Source: CAZIKF01 sp964539825 (GTDB lineage Bacteria > Muiribacteriota > UBA6191). Taken from it: DNA of 64,000 bases. Both the position numbers and the translations under genes were made by a program. The notes beneath the pieces are model-generated. The model ran no database searches, was not told where the DNA came from, and saw nothing but the letters and a program-made list of their open reading frames with translations. The DNA is taken from positions 124,001-188,000 of the forward strand of contig CAZIKF010000002.1 of NCBI GenBank assembly GCA_964539825.1, in the 5' to 3' direction. Within the stretch, counting starts at the first letter, position 1, and each line of letters begins with the position of its first letter. Positions 33,742-42,297 of this stretch are shown in pieces.

Positions 33742-34188
33742 TTATGTTTGAAGTTCCTTCAGAGCATCGATAAGCTTATCAATTGCCTCGCCTGATTCAT
33801 CATTATGATCCACTTCAACAGAAGTACATCTGCGGACTGATTCCAGGAGATCTTCGTTATCAACTGGCTTCAGCAGAAAGTCTATTGCACCGCCAAGATA
33901 GACCTGAATATCTGTTCTCATCCCAGGGTTTCCAGTAATCATAATGACACCGACTCGGGGATAAAAGTAGCTCATGAAATCCAGCAACGACATGCCGTCT
34001 TCTTCCGGCATTCGAATATCAGAAATCACCAAATCAAGATGCTGTTTTGCCAATATCTCCCTGGCTTCCTGTACATTGCCAGCAGAAAGAGTCTGGTATC
34101 CCGCGCCGTTCAAAATCCGGCTATAGGCCTTAAGGATGTTTTCCTCATCATCCACAATCAAAATGGTTGTTTCCTTTGGATCTTTCAT
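33742..34188 (-). CDS. Stand-alone response-regulator receiver protein
   Basis: A CheY-like domain of about 120 residues with the acidic pair Asp13-Asp14, phospho-acceptor Asp57 in ISDIRMPEEDG, switch Thr85 and Lys107, so it should be phosphorylatable. A charged tail of about 30 residues follows and no output domain is attached. Its ATG overlaps the stop of the PilZ gene by 4 bp, so receiver and PilZ proteins are made together. Together they may link a phosphorelay with cyclic-di-GMP output. The cognate kinase is not evident. Confidence 0.93.
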   Translation of the reverse strand: MKDPKETTILIVDDEENILKAYSRILNGAGYQTLSAGNVQEAREILAKQHLDLVISDIRMPEEDGMSLLDFMSYFYPRVGVIMITGNPGMRTDIQVYLGGAIDFLLKPVDNEDLLESVRRCTSVEVDHNDESGEAIDKLIDALKELQT

Positions 34189-34973
34189 TCAATCATTCCC
34201 TCCTCATCCCCTGCTTCCGACTCATCCTCATCTTCCTCTGCTTTTTTGATCGCTACTCGCTCTGCCAGCATGAGCCGCTGTTGCTCATAAATCCAATTGA
34301 TGAGATTTGCTTCGGTCGAACGGGATAATTTTAAGAAATTCACAGCCATCCCATGACAGCGCGTATTTTTCCCCTGACCAACGGATTTTACCAGAACAAC
34401 CCGGCAGGGAATCAGCGAGTTGATATCCACTTTACTATCTACAATATAAAGATAAAGATAGAGGGTTTGCCCTTTGTACAACACCTTCTCACGAGTCAGG
34501 ATAAAGGCTCCCCCCTTGGATATATCAGAAATTACCCCCGTGAATTGCTTTTCAGGATCCATGCGGCCATAGGCACTGAGTTCCTCGGTATAGAACACTT
34601 TTAAAGCTGTTTTGATCCGCACATCCTGCCTCATCTGCTTGCGTTCAAACTCGTCAGGCCAGGAAACCCGTACAAGAGAAGGCTTTTGATGATTTTCGGA
34701 GATATGAACAGAACGAACCGTAAGCTCACAAACAACTTGCTGTCCATTATTGAGCCCACCCTGAAAAGATAGCTTGGATCCTTTTTCAATGGGTAATTCT
34801 TCTTCTTGAACCTGCTTTAAAGTCAACAAAATCGCGTCGTCATGAACATTGATAGAATGAAGTTTTGAAGGAAAGGAAATGTCTTCTCTACCCACCACCG
34901 TAAGCCGAACTTTTTCAAGCTTTCGCTGACAGATTTCAAAGAACTCATCCCGTCGTTCTGAAGACATTGCCAT
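34185..34973 (-). CDS. PilZ-domain protein with YcgR-like N-terminus
   Basis: The C-terminal PilZ domain (about residues 110-235) has both cyclic-di-GMP contacts, R-x-x-x-R at Arg115/Arg119 and D-x-S-x-x-G at Asp150-Gly155. The N-terminal ~100 residues form a beta-rich domain like the YcgR partner domain, which in other bacteria binds flagellar motor proteins. A Glu/Asp-rich tail closes the protein. Flagellar control is plausible given the flagellin, hook and FapA-like genes nearby, but is inferred. An acceptable alternative start is the Met at residue 3. Confidence 0.88.
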   Translation of the reverse strand: MAMSSERRDEFFEICQRKLEKVRLTVVGREDISFPSKLHSINVHDDAILLTLKQVQEEELPIEKGSKLSFQGGLNNGQQVVCELTVRSVHISENHQKPSLVRVSWPDEFERKQMRQDVRIKTALKVFYTEELSAYGRMDPEKQFTGVISDISKGGAFILTREKVLYKGQTLYLYLYIVDSKVDINSLIPCRVVLVKSVGQGKNTRCHGMAVNFLKLSRSTEANLINWIYEQQRLMLAERVAIKKAEEDEDESEAGDEEGMIE

Positions 34974-35353
34974 AAATGATTCCTATTTCGGGGCTTAGTA
35001 TAAGGAATTTCAAGGTCTTTATCAAAAGAAGTAGCAAGATAAACGAGAAAGAATTCTGGAGTCAGGAGTCATGAGCCAGAATTAGGCCAAAGCCCGGCTA
35101 GAGGGCGGACTCACCGGATGCCAGATCGGGATCCGAATTACCCCAGAAATGAGGCGCAAAGCGACAAAAAGTGAAATCAAAAACTGATCGTGAATCGAGG
35201 ACCGAAACGTGGTGTTTGGCTGAGAGTTCAGAAGTAGTGCATAGTCGGGGATCGCGACGACGGGCTATGCATCGCATAGTTCTAGGAGTGATCCCCGACT
35301 ATGCGCTGCTTATGGGCTTTCAGACAAACACCTAAGTTTTGGTCCTCGGTTCA
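34974..35353. other. 380-bp gene-free stretch with a long inverted repeat
   Basis: No coding region is supported. The left 200 bp shows no recognisable signal beyond the expected promoter of the PilZ-receiver unit. The right 155 bp is the long inverted repeat at 35196-35348. Confidence 0.6.
35196..35348. repeat. Long inverted repeat, 58-bp arms, next to DUF342 stop
   Basis: The left arm 35196-35253 and the right arm 35290-35348 are about 84% identical after reverse-complementing, including a perfect 15-bp inner block ending in CGGGGATC. Most mismatches are transitions that would become G-U pairs in RNA. The loop holds a further perfect hairpin CTATGC/GCATAG (35265-35279). The right arm ends 5 bp from the DUF342 stop codon. 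Confidence 0.85.
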
Positions 35354-37774
35354 CTACTTAACATCTCGCCGTTCGAAGGGTCCTACTTTGACAGCGACCT
35401 GATTAGGGTCTTCGTAAAAACTGCAGTGAGCCGCCTTATCCTGCAGTTTAAGAACCGCATTTCCTGTGCGGACAATTACACCAGGATGAGCGAAACTTCT
35501 TACCAAAACTCGGGCAAGACACTTCTTCTTGAAGCTCTTCATAAGCTCGTCCTTTTTCTTTTGCAGACCCTTTTGTTCATCCTGAAGTTTTTTCAACTTC
35601 TCTTTCAACTGCTTCACTTTAAGCATTTGGTCCGGGCTCATTAAATTCTTATCACCCAGAGATGAGGAAAAGAGTTCAATTCCATTCTGGGTCTCGTTGA
35701 TCTTTTTCTGTTGCTCCTGCATTTGATCATTCACTTGATTGAGCATACGGCGAGTAAGAAAATGTTCCCCCACTACCGCATTTGTATTGGTTCCAATTTC
35801 CGCTCCCAAAAGGAGACACTCAATGCCCTTAACCGCCCTTATCGTACCCCCTATAATAGAGCCCTTTCCTTTAATGACCCTGACCTTCCCCTTACAGGTA
35901 ACATCACAATTTAAGAGAGAATCTTCCACATAAATATCGGACTCCGAATAAAGATTTGCCGATGAACCGTGCCGGATTACAATTTTCTTTTTGGCCAGGA
36001 TTTTGCCTCGATCACCTCCCACGAATCCTCTTTTCACGAAGACCTCACCACCCGCGTGTATTACGGCCCCCTCCACCACACCCATGACCCGTACATCTTC
36101 AGAAGCCCTCACTCGAAAGCCCCCGGCAACATTTCCTGCTACAATCACGGTTCCCAGAAAATCGATATTTCCAGTGGAATAATCGACGTCATGGGGGACG
36201 GTATACACAGGTAGAACTGTAAGTTTAATCCCTTTCACGCATGGCTGTCCGGCGGTTTCAGCGTAGAATTTTCGTTCGTTAGCGTCATAGCGCACATTAC
36301 GAGCGGCAACAATTCGGCTTTCCTTGCCAACTTTACCGACAATTGGTTCTCCAAATACCGAAATTCCGTCTTCAGGTTCAGTTGCCGGGCAAATAGTTGC
36401 TAGTAAATCACCTGCTTCCACACAATCAATCTTGTACATGTCGCGATAGTCGATTCGACCTTCCACATCCTCGTCAAGGTAGATTACATTGTCTAATTCA
36501 AATTCAAAGTCCACCTGGGCATCCTGTGCGTCCAGGGGCGGCTTTCCCTTAGCAATGATTTCACCTAAAACAGGTTCCCTACGTTCATTTACCTGTCGCA
36601 GGAACTGCTCAATAGCTGCCGTGTTCACACCATACACAACTCCCTGTTTTTCTAGCTCCGCCTTGATTTCATCAGATTGATGAAGATCGCTATCATGAGG
36701 ATAAAGGACCATCCTGGCATCAAGCAGATCCGGTGGAATAATGATTTTCAAATAGGGATCATTGGGACGCCTTTTCCTGGGATAAACCTCTTTTGAAATC
36801 TTGCTGTCCTTCTTTCCCGCCCCCTTCTTTTTCCCTAATTCCTCACCCATATCGTCAGGCGGTTCACTGAGATCCTCATCTCCGAGAGTGCCTGATTCCA
36901 TCTTCTCAATTCGGGACTCAAGAGGATCATCCTCCATGAAGTTCTCATCAAAACCTGAGGGACCGGTAGAAGACTCGGGTTTTTCCTTCGCAGACGCCTC
37001 CTTGTCCATACGATCCCTGCGTTTGCTGACCGTTTCTACACCTATGTCTCCAACGATTTCTGAACTGATTTCAATACCTTCAAAAGCCTTCTGAACACCC
37101 TCCATTTCTTGGAGGAGAGATTCCAGAAAAGCATCGGGATTCTGATCTAACTGCTCCCTGAGAACTTCTGGGTCGCTTACTGTGGAGGTTGATGTAGGTC
37201 TGCTCTGAGAAGAGCTGGAACTGGACCGGGACCCTGAGCCCTTCCTCTTTCTGGATGCTATGCTTGCGGACCTTTCCTCATCTGAACCATCCAGGGTGTC
37301 CAACAAAGTCTGTACCTCTTCCCCCTGGGATACTTTCTTATTCGGATCGAAATTCTCAAGTAACTTCAAGGCTTCAGTTGCCTCCTCAGAAGGTGGAGGA
37401 GATGCTTCTTTCATTGCCGTTTCAAATTCAACTCCCAATTCCTCGTTGCTGGAAGTAAGAATCAAAACACCGGAGGCCCTTTCCTCCAAATCCTTCCAGC
37501 CAGGTTGTTCCAACTGATGTCTCGTACCGACAGCCAGAAAAAACCTGAGGGTTCTACCATCAGAACCAACTTGATTGAGCAGAGTACCCAGATCTGAGGG
37601 ATCCATCCCTTCGCCACCTACAAGCACGGAGTTTTCTTCATCAGAGTTTGGGATTGACAGAGTGTTTGGATCGCTAACCTTAGTGAGAGAACCCTTGGAT
37701 TCCAAAACCGGCTCAAGACTCTGCAATTTTGATTCAGGGTCTATCAGGAAAATTTTTTGCTCTGATTCACTCAT
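35354..37774 (-). CDS. DUF342/FapA-family protein with an N-terminal pseudo-receiver-like domain
   Basis: An 806-residue soluble protein. Residues 1-~115 form an alternating beta/alpha domain (QKIFLIDPESKLQS..., VLVGGEGMDP, FFLAVG, VLILTSS) resembling a receiver fold, but lacking the phospho-Asp. A Ser/Glu/Lys-rich linker follows (about 120-330). The DUF342/FapA region then comes with its beta-helix-like GGxV/GGxI rungs (about 340-690), and a coiled coil (about 695-745) closes with a short C-terminal domain. FapA proteins elsewhere take part in flagellar assembly or placement; that role is inferred. The first ~240 residues are duplicated in the gene immediately upstream, whose stop overlaps this ATG by 4 bp. 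Confidence 0.85.
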   Translation of the reverse strand: MSESEQKIFLIDPESKLQSLEPVLESKGSLTKVSDPNTLSIPNSDEENSVLVGGEGMDPSDLGTLLNQVGSDGRTLRFFLAVGTRHQLEQPGWKDLEERASGVLILTSSNEELGVEFETAMKEASPPPSEEATEALKLLENFDPNKKVSQGEEVQTLLDTLDGSDEERSASIASRKRKGSGSRSSSSSSQSRPTSTSTVSDPEVLREQLDQNPDAFLESLLQEMEGVQKAFEGIEISSEIVGDIGVETVSKRRDRMDKEASAKEKPESSTGPSGFDENFMEDDPLESRIEKMESGTLGDEDLSEPPDDMGEELGKKKGAGKKDSKISKEVYPRKRRPNDPYLKIIIPPDLLDARMVLYPHDSDLHQSDEIKAELEKQGVVYGVNTAAIEQFLRQVNERREPVLGEIIAKGKPPLDAQDAQVDFEFELDNVIYLDEDVEGRIDYRDMYKIDCVEAGDLLATICPATEPEDGISVFGEPIVGKVGKESRIVAARNVRYDANERKFYAETAGQPCVKGIKLTVLPVYTVPHDVDYSTGNIDFLGTVIVAGNVAGGFRVRASEDVRVMGVVEGAVIHAGGEVFVKRGFVGGDRGKILAKKKIVIRHGSSANLYSESDIYVEDSLLNCDVTCKGKVRVIKGKGSIIGGTIRAVKGIECLLLGAEIGTNTNAVVGEHFLTRRMLNQVNDQMQEQQKKINETQNGIELFSSSLGDKNLMSPDQMLKVKQLKEKLKKLQDEQKGLQKKKDELMKSFKKKCLARVLVRSFAHPGVIVRTGNAVLKLQDKAAHCSFYEDPNQVAVKVGPFERRDVK

Positions 37775-38727
37775 TCTTTTCTGATCTCCCCAACCGGTTT
37801 GGATGGACTATCTAGAGATCTCCCTTTAACCTTTCCAGCCTCTTCAGCCGGCTTCTTTCTGCTCTCTTCTTCGTGAACTTTATCTTTTTCATCCGTCTCG
37901 CTCTGGACAGATTCTTTCCTAGATATCTCACTCTCAAGCCGCTCCCTGCGTTCTCGAATTGTTTCAACACCGATATCTCCTACAATTTCAGAGTTAACCT
38001 TGATGTTTTCAAAAGTATCCTGAGTGGAATCCAGTTTCTGAAGGAGAAAATCTAAAAAAGCATCCGGATTTTCAAGGATTCTTTTCTTAAGCACTTCCTT
38101 GTCACTTACCTCAAAGTCGACTGCGGAACCCGGTGAAGGAGTCTTCACTCCTGGTTTTGAACTGGGATGCACCCCTTGCTTGCTTCGGCTTGATGTGGAC
38201 TTTCCACCCGGAGTCTCTGATCCATCAAGGGTGTCTAACAAAGATTGAAGATCCTCCTCCTTCAATACATTTCCAGTAGTACCAAAGTTCTCCAGTAACT
38301 TCAGTGCTTCAGCAGCTTCATCGGTCGGTGCCTTAGAGCCCCCAATCAATGCCTTTTCAATTTCAGCATTCAGTTCCTCATTTGAAGAGGTGAGAATGAG
38401 TACTCCATCCGCTCTATCCATCAACTCCTTCCATCCTGGTTGATCAAGCTGTTCGCTCTTTCCCACGGCCAGTAGGAACTTGAAGGTCTGCCCATCTGAC
38501 CCGACACGATCGAGAAGACTGCTCAAATCCGTGGGCTTCATTCCCTCTCCAGCAACTATCACAGGTACTTCTCCATCAGAAGAAGTAACAGACAGAGACT
38601 TTGGATCGGTAACTTTAGTAAGAGATCCCCTGGAATTCAAAACCAACACAAGACTGAGAATTCTCTTGGAAGGATCTATCAGAAAAATCTTGGTTTGAAC
38701 CTCACTCATTTTCTTCTTTTTACTCAC
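37771..38727 (-). CDS. Truncated paralogue of the DUF342 protein's N-terminus
   Basis: A 318-residue protein aligning over most of its length with residues 1-~250 of the DUF342 protein that follows it. Shared segments include KIFLIDP, GSLTKVSDP/TDP, QPGWK, GVLILTSSNEEL and EAAEALKLLENF, then a matched SEIVGDIGVET block near residues 240-270. It lacks the whole beta-helix. This is a tandem partial duplication. It could form a heterodimer with its paralogue. The frame starts with GTG overlapping the carboxylase stop by 4 bp. ATG at 38709 (MSEVQTK) lines up better with the paralogue's start. Confidence 0.8.
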   Translation of the reverse strand: MSKKKKMSEVQTKIFLIDPSKRILSLVLVLNSRGSLTKVTDPKSLSVTSSDGEVPVIVAGEGMKPTDLSSLLDRVGSDGQTFKFLLAVGKSEQLDQPGWKELMDRADGVLILTSSNEELNAEIEKALIGGSKAPTDEAAEALKLLENFGTTGNVLKEEDLQSLLDTLDGSETPGGKSTSSRSKQGVHPSSKPGVKTPSPGSAVDFEVSDKEVLKKRILENPDAFLDFLLQKLDSTQDTFENIKVNSEIVGDIGVETIRERRERLESEISRKESVQSETDEKDKVHEEESRKKPAEEAGKVKGRSLDSPSKPVGEIRKE

Positions 38728-40688
38728 TCTCTTGGAACTGCTGAAGGAATTGAGATCCGAGCGAGCATATCCCCTCCACTGACAGAGACACCTTCCTGCT
38801 CAAAAATCCACTCCAAGGTTCCCGACCTGGGAGCCCGGATTTCATTTTCCATCTTCATCGCCTCAACCACCAGTAGAAGTTCCCCTTCTTCAACTTCTTG
38901 TTCCGTCGTGCATAAAATTCTGATGACTGTACCTTGAATCGGAGAAACTACCTCACCATCCCTTTCTCTTTGAACGGGTTTGAGAAACTTTAGCGGAATG
39001 GTTCCAGGTGCATATAGCCGTACTGAGAAGACCTCTCCCTGGAAACCAATCTGAATTTCATTCTCTTCTCGCCGATAAACACCATTGACCGGAACCTGAT
39101 CAACAAGAGCTTGAAATTCAGCACCGCCCATCCGCATTAACTTAAGCTCGACTGGCCTCTGGTCCTTATAATTTATTTGAACCACATCCACTCCACCAGG
39201 GTTGGAAATTTCAAAATGTAAAAATTTTTCGTTGAGACTGGCATGTAGACCATGCTTTTCAAAAACAGGATGTGTTTTTTGCAAGAGGTAGGAAATACCA
39301 ACAGCCGCGGCCTCGTGTCGCTGCCGAAAGCTGAGCAAATCCGTATGGACTTTTTCCTGGTTACGGTCAAGAAAACCCGTATCAACCTCGTTGTCTAGAA
39401 AAGCATCTTGCTCAAGCAGCCATAAGTGAAAGCTAATGTTGGTAGGGAATCCACCCAGGTGAAAATTCCCCAGCACGCGCTTTAACTTCAACACAGCAGC
39501 ATTTCGATTCCTTGCCCAGACTGTTGTCTTAGCCACCATGGGATCAAAAAATACGGGAACCTCCCCCCCTTCCCTCAAGTAGGAGTCAATTCTCATTTCC
39601 TCTTCATCGGGCATCTTGATCATCTCTACTTTGCCAGGAGAGGGAGCGAAGTTCTCAAGAGGATCCTCGGCATAGATACGCGCCTCTATTGCCCATCCAC
39701 GGGGACTCATCGAAAAGAGCGCAGGATCTATAGATTCACCCAGGGCAGATCTCATCTGTAACTCAACCAGATCGATACCATAAGTCAATTCTGTAACGGA
39801 GTGTTCAACCTGTAGCCTGGTGTTCGTTTCTAGAAAGAAGAACTCGCCCTCGGGTGTAAGCAGGAACTCATAAGTACCCAATGAGTCATACCCCAGGTCC
39901 CGGGTTGCATCAACAACCCCGACAATCAACTCTTGCAGAATATCTGCATCCAGATCAGGTACAGGACTTTCTTCCAGAACTTTTTGATGGCGGCGTTGAA
40001 CTGAACACTCCCGTGCCCCAAAATGACAGGCATTTCCATGCTTGTCACCCAGAACCTGGATCTCAATATGCCGGGCCTTTTCAACATATCTTTCCACAAA
40101 AACCCGTGGATCTCCAAAGGATTTAAGAGATTCGGAGGAACATTGGGTGAAGGACTCTTCCAGTAACCGTGGATCCCTTACGATTCGCATCCCCTTGCCT
40201 CCGCCTCCTCCTGCTGCTTTGAGGAGCGCCGGACCTTGAAATTGGGCTACCAGGTCCTGGATGGAATCGATATTCTTGATGGGCTCCATGGATCCGGGGA
40301 GAATGGGAACACCCCTGAGTTTCATGGCATTGCGAGCAGCAATTTTGTCACCAAACAACTGAATCAGTTTGGGTGACGGTCCGATCCATAGAAGCCCCGC
40401 CTTCTCACATTCATGGGCAAAACTTGAATTCTCAGCCAAAAATCCATATCCGGGGTGAATTCCAAAACAACCTGATAACTTTGCAATTTCAAATATTATC
40501 TCCTGGTTTAAATATGTCTCTGAGGACGGACCTGAACCCAGGGAATATGCCTGATTTCCAACGCTGCAATGCTTTGAGGCGTGATCCTCTTCGGAAAAAA
40601 GCATGACACATTGATATCCCATAGCTGAAAGTGTTTTCTGAAGCCTTAGAGCGCATTCACCACGGTTCGCTATCAGTATTTTTCTCAC
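38724..40688 (-). CDS. pccA: Acyl-CoA carboxylase alpha subunit (biotin carboxylase + BCCP)
   Basis: The 654-residue chain begins MRKILIANRGECALR. It contains the ATP-grasp biotin carboxylase (GGGGGKGMRIV near residue 165, the EARIYAEDP region), a linker, and a C-terminal biotinyl domain with VVEAMKMENE, where Lys612 is the biotin site. Together with the beta subunit upstream it carboxylates propionyl-CoA and/or acetyl-CoA. The start is GTG with AGAGAGG seven bases upstream. Both PccA- and AccA3-type enzymes share this layout, so the acyl preference is judged from the beta subunit. The biotin ligase at 22.6 kb is the likely modifier. The gene follows the beta subunit by 43 bp. Confidence 0.93.
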   Translation of the reverse strand: MRKILIANRGECALRLQKTLSAMGYQCVMLFSEEDHASKHCSVGNQAYSLGSGPSSETYLNQEIIFEIAKLSGCFGIHPGYGFLAENSSFAHECEKAGLLWIGPSPKLIQLFGDKIAARNAMKLRGVPILPGSMEPIKNIDSIQDLVAQFQGPALLKAAGGGGGKGMRIVRDPRLLEESFTQCSSESLKSFGDPRVFVERYVEKARHIEIQVLGDKHGNACHFGARECSVQRRHQKVLEESPVPDLDADILQELIVGVVDATRDLGYDSLGTYEFLLTPEGEFFFLETNTRLQVEHSVTELTYGIDLVELQMRSALGESIDPALFSMSPRGWAIEARIYAEDPLENFAPSPGKVEMIKMPDEEEMRIDSYLREGGEVPVFFDPMVAKTTVWARNRNAAVLKLKRVLGNFHLGGFPTNISFHLWLLEQDAFLDNEVDTGFLDRNQEKVHTDLLSFRQRHEAAAVGISYLLQKTHPVFEKHGLHASLNEKFLHFEISNPGGVDVVQINYKDQRPVELKLMRMGGAEFQALVDQVPVNGVYRREENEIQIGFQGEVFSVRLYAPGTIPLKFLKPVQRERDGEVVSPIQGTVIRILCTTEQEVEEGELLLVVEAMKMENEIRAPRSGTLEWIFEQEGVSVSGGDMLARISIPSAVPRE

Positions 40689-40731
40689 TTGAGCACCTCT
40701 CTAAACTTAGTTTTCCAAATTGGATTGGTTC

Positions 40732-42267
40732 CTATAGAGGAATGTTCCCATGTTTTCTCTCTGGTCTGAGTACTTGCTTGTGGGAGAAAATTTCCAGACC
40801 ATCCAAGATTCGATTGCGGGTTTGAGCTGGATCTATCACTTCATCTACATAGCCCCTCTCCGCGGCAATATAAGGATGAGCAAACTGCTTCTCGTATCGT
40901 TCTATATACTCTTCACGGGCATTTGAATCTGCCTGTATCTCCCTACGATGCAATATATTGACCGCCCCCTTTGCTCCCATAACCGCAATTTCCGCACCTG
41001 GAAAACTAAAATTCAAGTCTGCTCTGATGTGCTTAGAAGCCATTACATCATAGGCCCCGCCATAAGCCTTTCGGGTGATTGTGGTGATAAGAGGGGTGGT
41101 CGCCTCACTATACGCATAGAGAAGCTTAGCTCCATTTTTTATGATCCCGTTATGTTCTTGGTCTACTCCAGGTAAAAACCCAGGAACATCAACGAAGGTA
41201 ATGATGGGAATGGAGTAGCAATCACAAAAGCGTACAAATCTGGCCGCTTTCTGGGAGGCCGCGATATCTAGTACTCCGGCAAGATGTAGTGGATTGTTTC
41301 CTACTACACCAACAGGTCGTCCACCAATCCTCGCCAGCCCCGTAAGAATATTTCGAGCGTAATTTTCATGAACCTGAAGAAGAGAATCCTGATCCACAAT
41401 TTCCTCAATCAAGTGCGCCATATCGTAAGGTTTATTTGAATTTGAGGGAACCAGATCCCGCAAAATTGGACATTCCCGACGCTCGGTTCCCCTTCCACCC
41501 AAAATGGGCTGTGGTGACTTCCAGCTTGAGGGTAAGTAGCTCAGGAGAACCTTTAGATGAGCGATGGCCTTTTCTTCCGAGTCATGAGCAAAATGCGCAA
41601 CACCTGAAATTTCTCCATGGGTATCCGCCCCTCCCAATTCCTGCTGCGTAATAATTTCGTTTGTGACTTCTTTGACCACATCTGGACCCGTGACAAACAT
41701 ATAGGAGGTACCTTTGACCATAGAAACAAAATCAGTGATGGCTGGTGAATAGACTGCCCCACCTGCACAAGGCCCCATAATGAGTGAAATCTGAGGGATC
41801 ACGCCACTAGCTCTTACATTACGCCAAAAAATTTCCGCGTATCCCCCAAGAGAATCCACTCCTTCCTGAATTCTTGCACCGCCGGAATCGTTGATCCCTA
41901 TTACGGGAACCAGGTTGTCCAGTGCCAGGTCCATAATCTTGCAGATCTTGTTTGCGTTTGCCAGAGACAATGAGCCTCCAAATACGGTGAAGTCCTGAGA
42001 AAATGCAAAGATTCTGCGACCGTTTACATAACCGGTTCCAGTAACTACTCCATCCCCGTAAAATTTCTTTTTTTCCATTTCAAAGTCATGACAGCCATGG
42101 GTAACAAACCGATCAAATTCCTGAAAAGTTCCGGGGTCAAATAAAAGTTCCAGTCTTTCTCTGGCAGATTTCTTACCCTTTTTTAACTGAGCTTCAATCC
42201 TTTCTTTCCCGCCTCCCTCCAGAGCTGCTTCATTCCTTTTTTCCAGAATATCAAGATGTTCCTTCAT
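40732..42267 (-). CDS. pccB: Acyl-CoA carboxylase carboxyltransferase (beta) subunit
   Basis: A full-length 511-residue carboxyltransferase with the two crotonase-like halves. The N-half has the oxyanion segment GGARIQEG and MGPCAGGAVYSPA; the C-half has VPGFLPG, TRKAYGGAYDVM and AVMGAKGAVNIL. The Asp in GGAYDVM corresponds to the residue that in propionyl-CoA carboxylases favours propionyl-CoA over acetyl-CoA, so I call PccB. The start Met is preceded by GGGGGGATCG. With PccA it would supply methylmalonyl-CoA. No mutase or epimerase gene lies nearby. Confidence 0.92.
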   Translation of the reverse strand: MKEHLDILEKRNEAALEGGGKERIEAQLKKGKKSARERLELLFDPGTFQEFDRFVTHGCHDFEMEKKKFYGDGVVTGTGYVNGRRIFAFSQDFTVFGGSLSLANANKICKIMDLALDNLVPVIGINDSGGARIQEGVDSLGGYAEIFWRNVRASGVIPQISLIMGPCAGGAVYSPAITDFVSMVKGTSYMFVTGPDVVKEVTNEIITQQELGGADTHGEISGVAHFAHDSEEKAIAHLKVLLSYLPSSWKSPQPILGGRGTERRECPILRDLVPSNSNKPYDMAHLIEEIVDQDSLLQVHENYARNILTGLARIGGRPVGVVGNNPLHLAGVLDIAASQKAARFVRFCDCYSIPIITFVDVPGFLPGVDQEHNGIIKNGAKLLYAYSEATTPLITTITRKAYGGAYDVMASKHIRADLNFSFPGAEIAVMGAKGAVNILHRREIQADSNAREEYIERYEKQFAHPYIAAERGYVDEVIDPAQTRNRILDGLEIFSHKQVLRPERKHGNIPL

Positions 42268-42297
42268 GACCGATCCCCCCTAATGACTTGATTCTCA

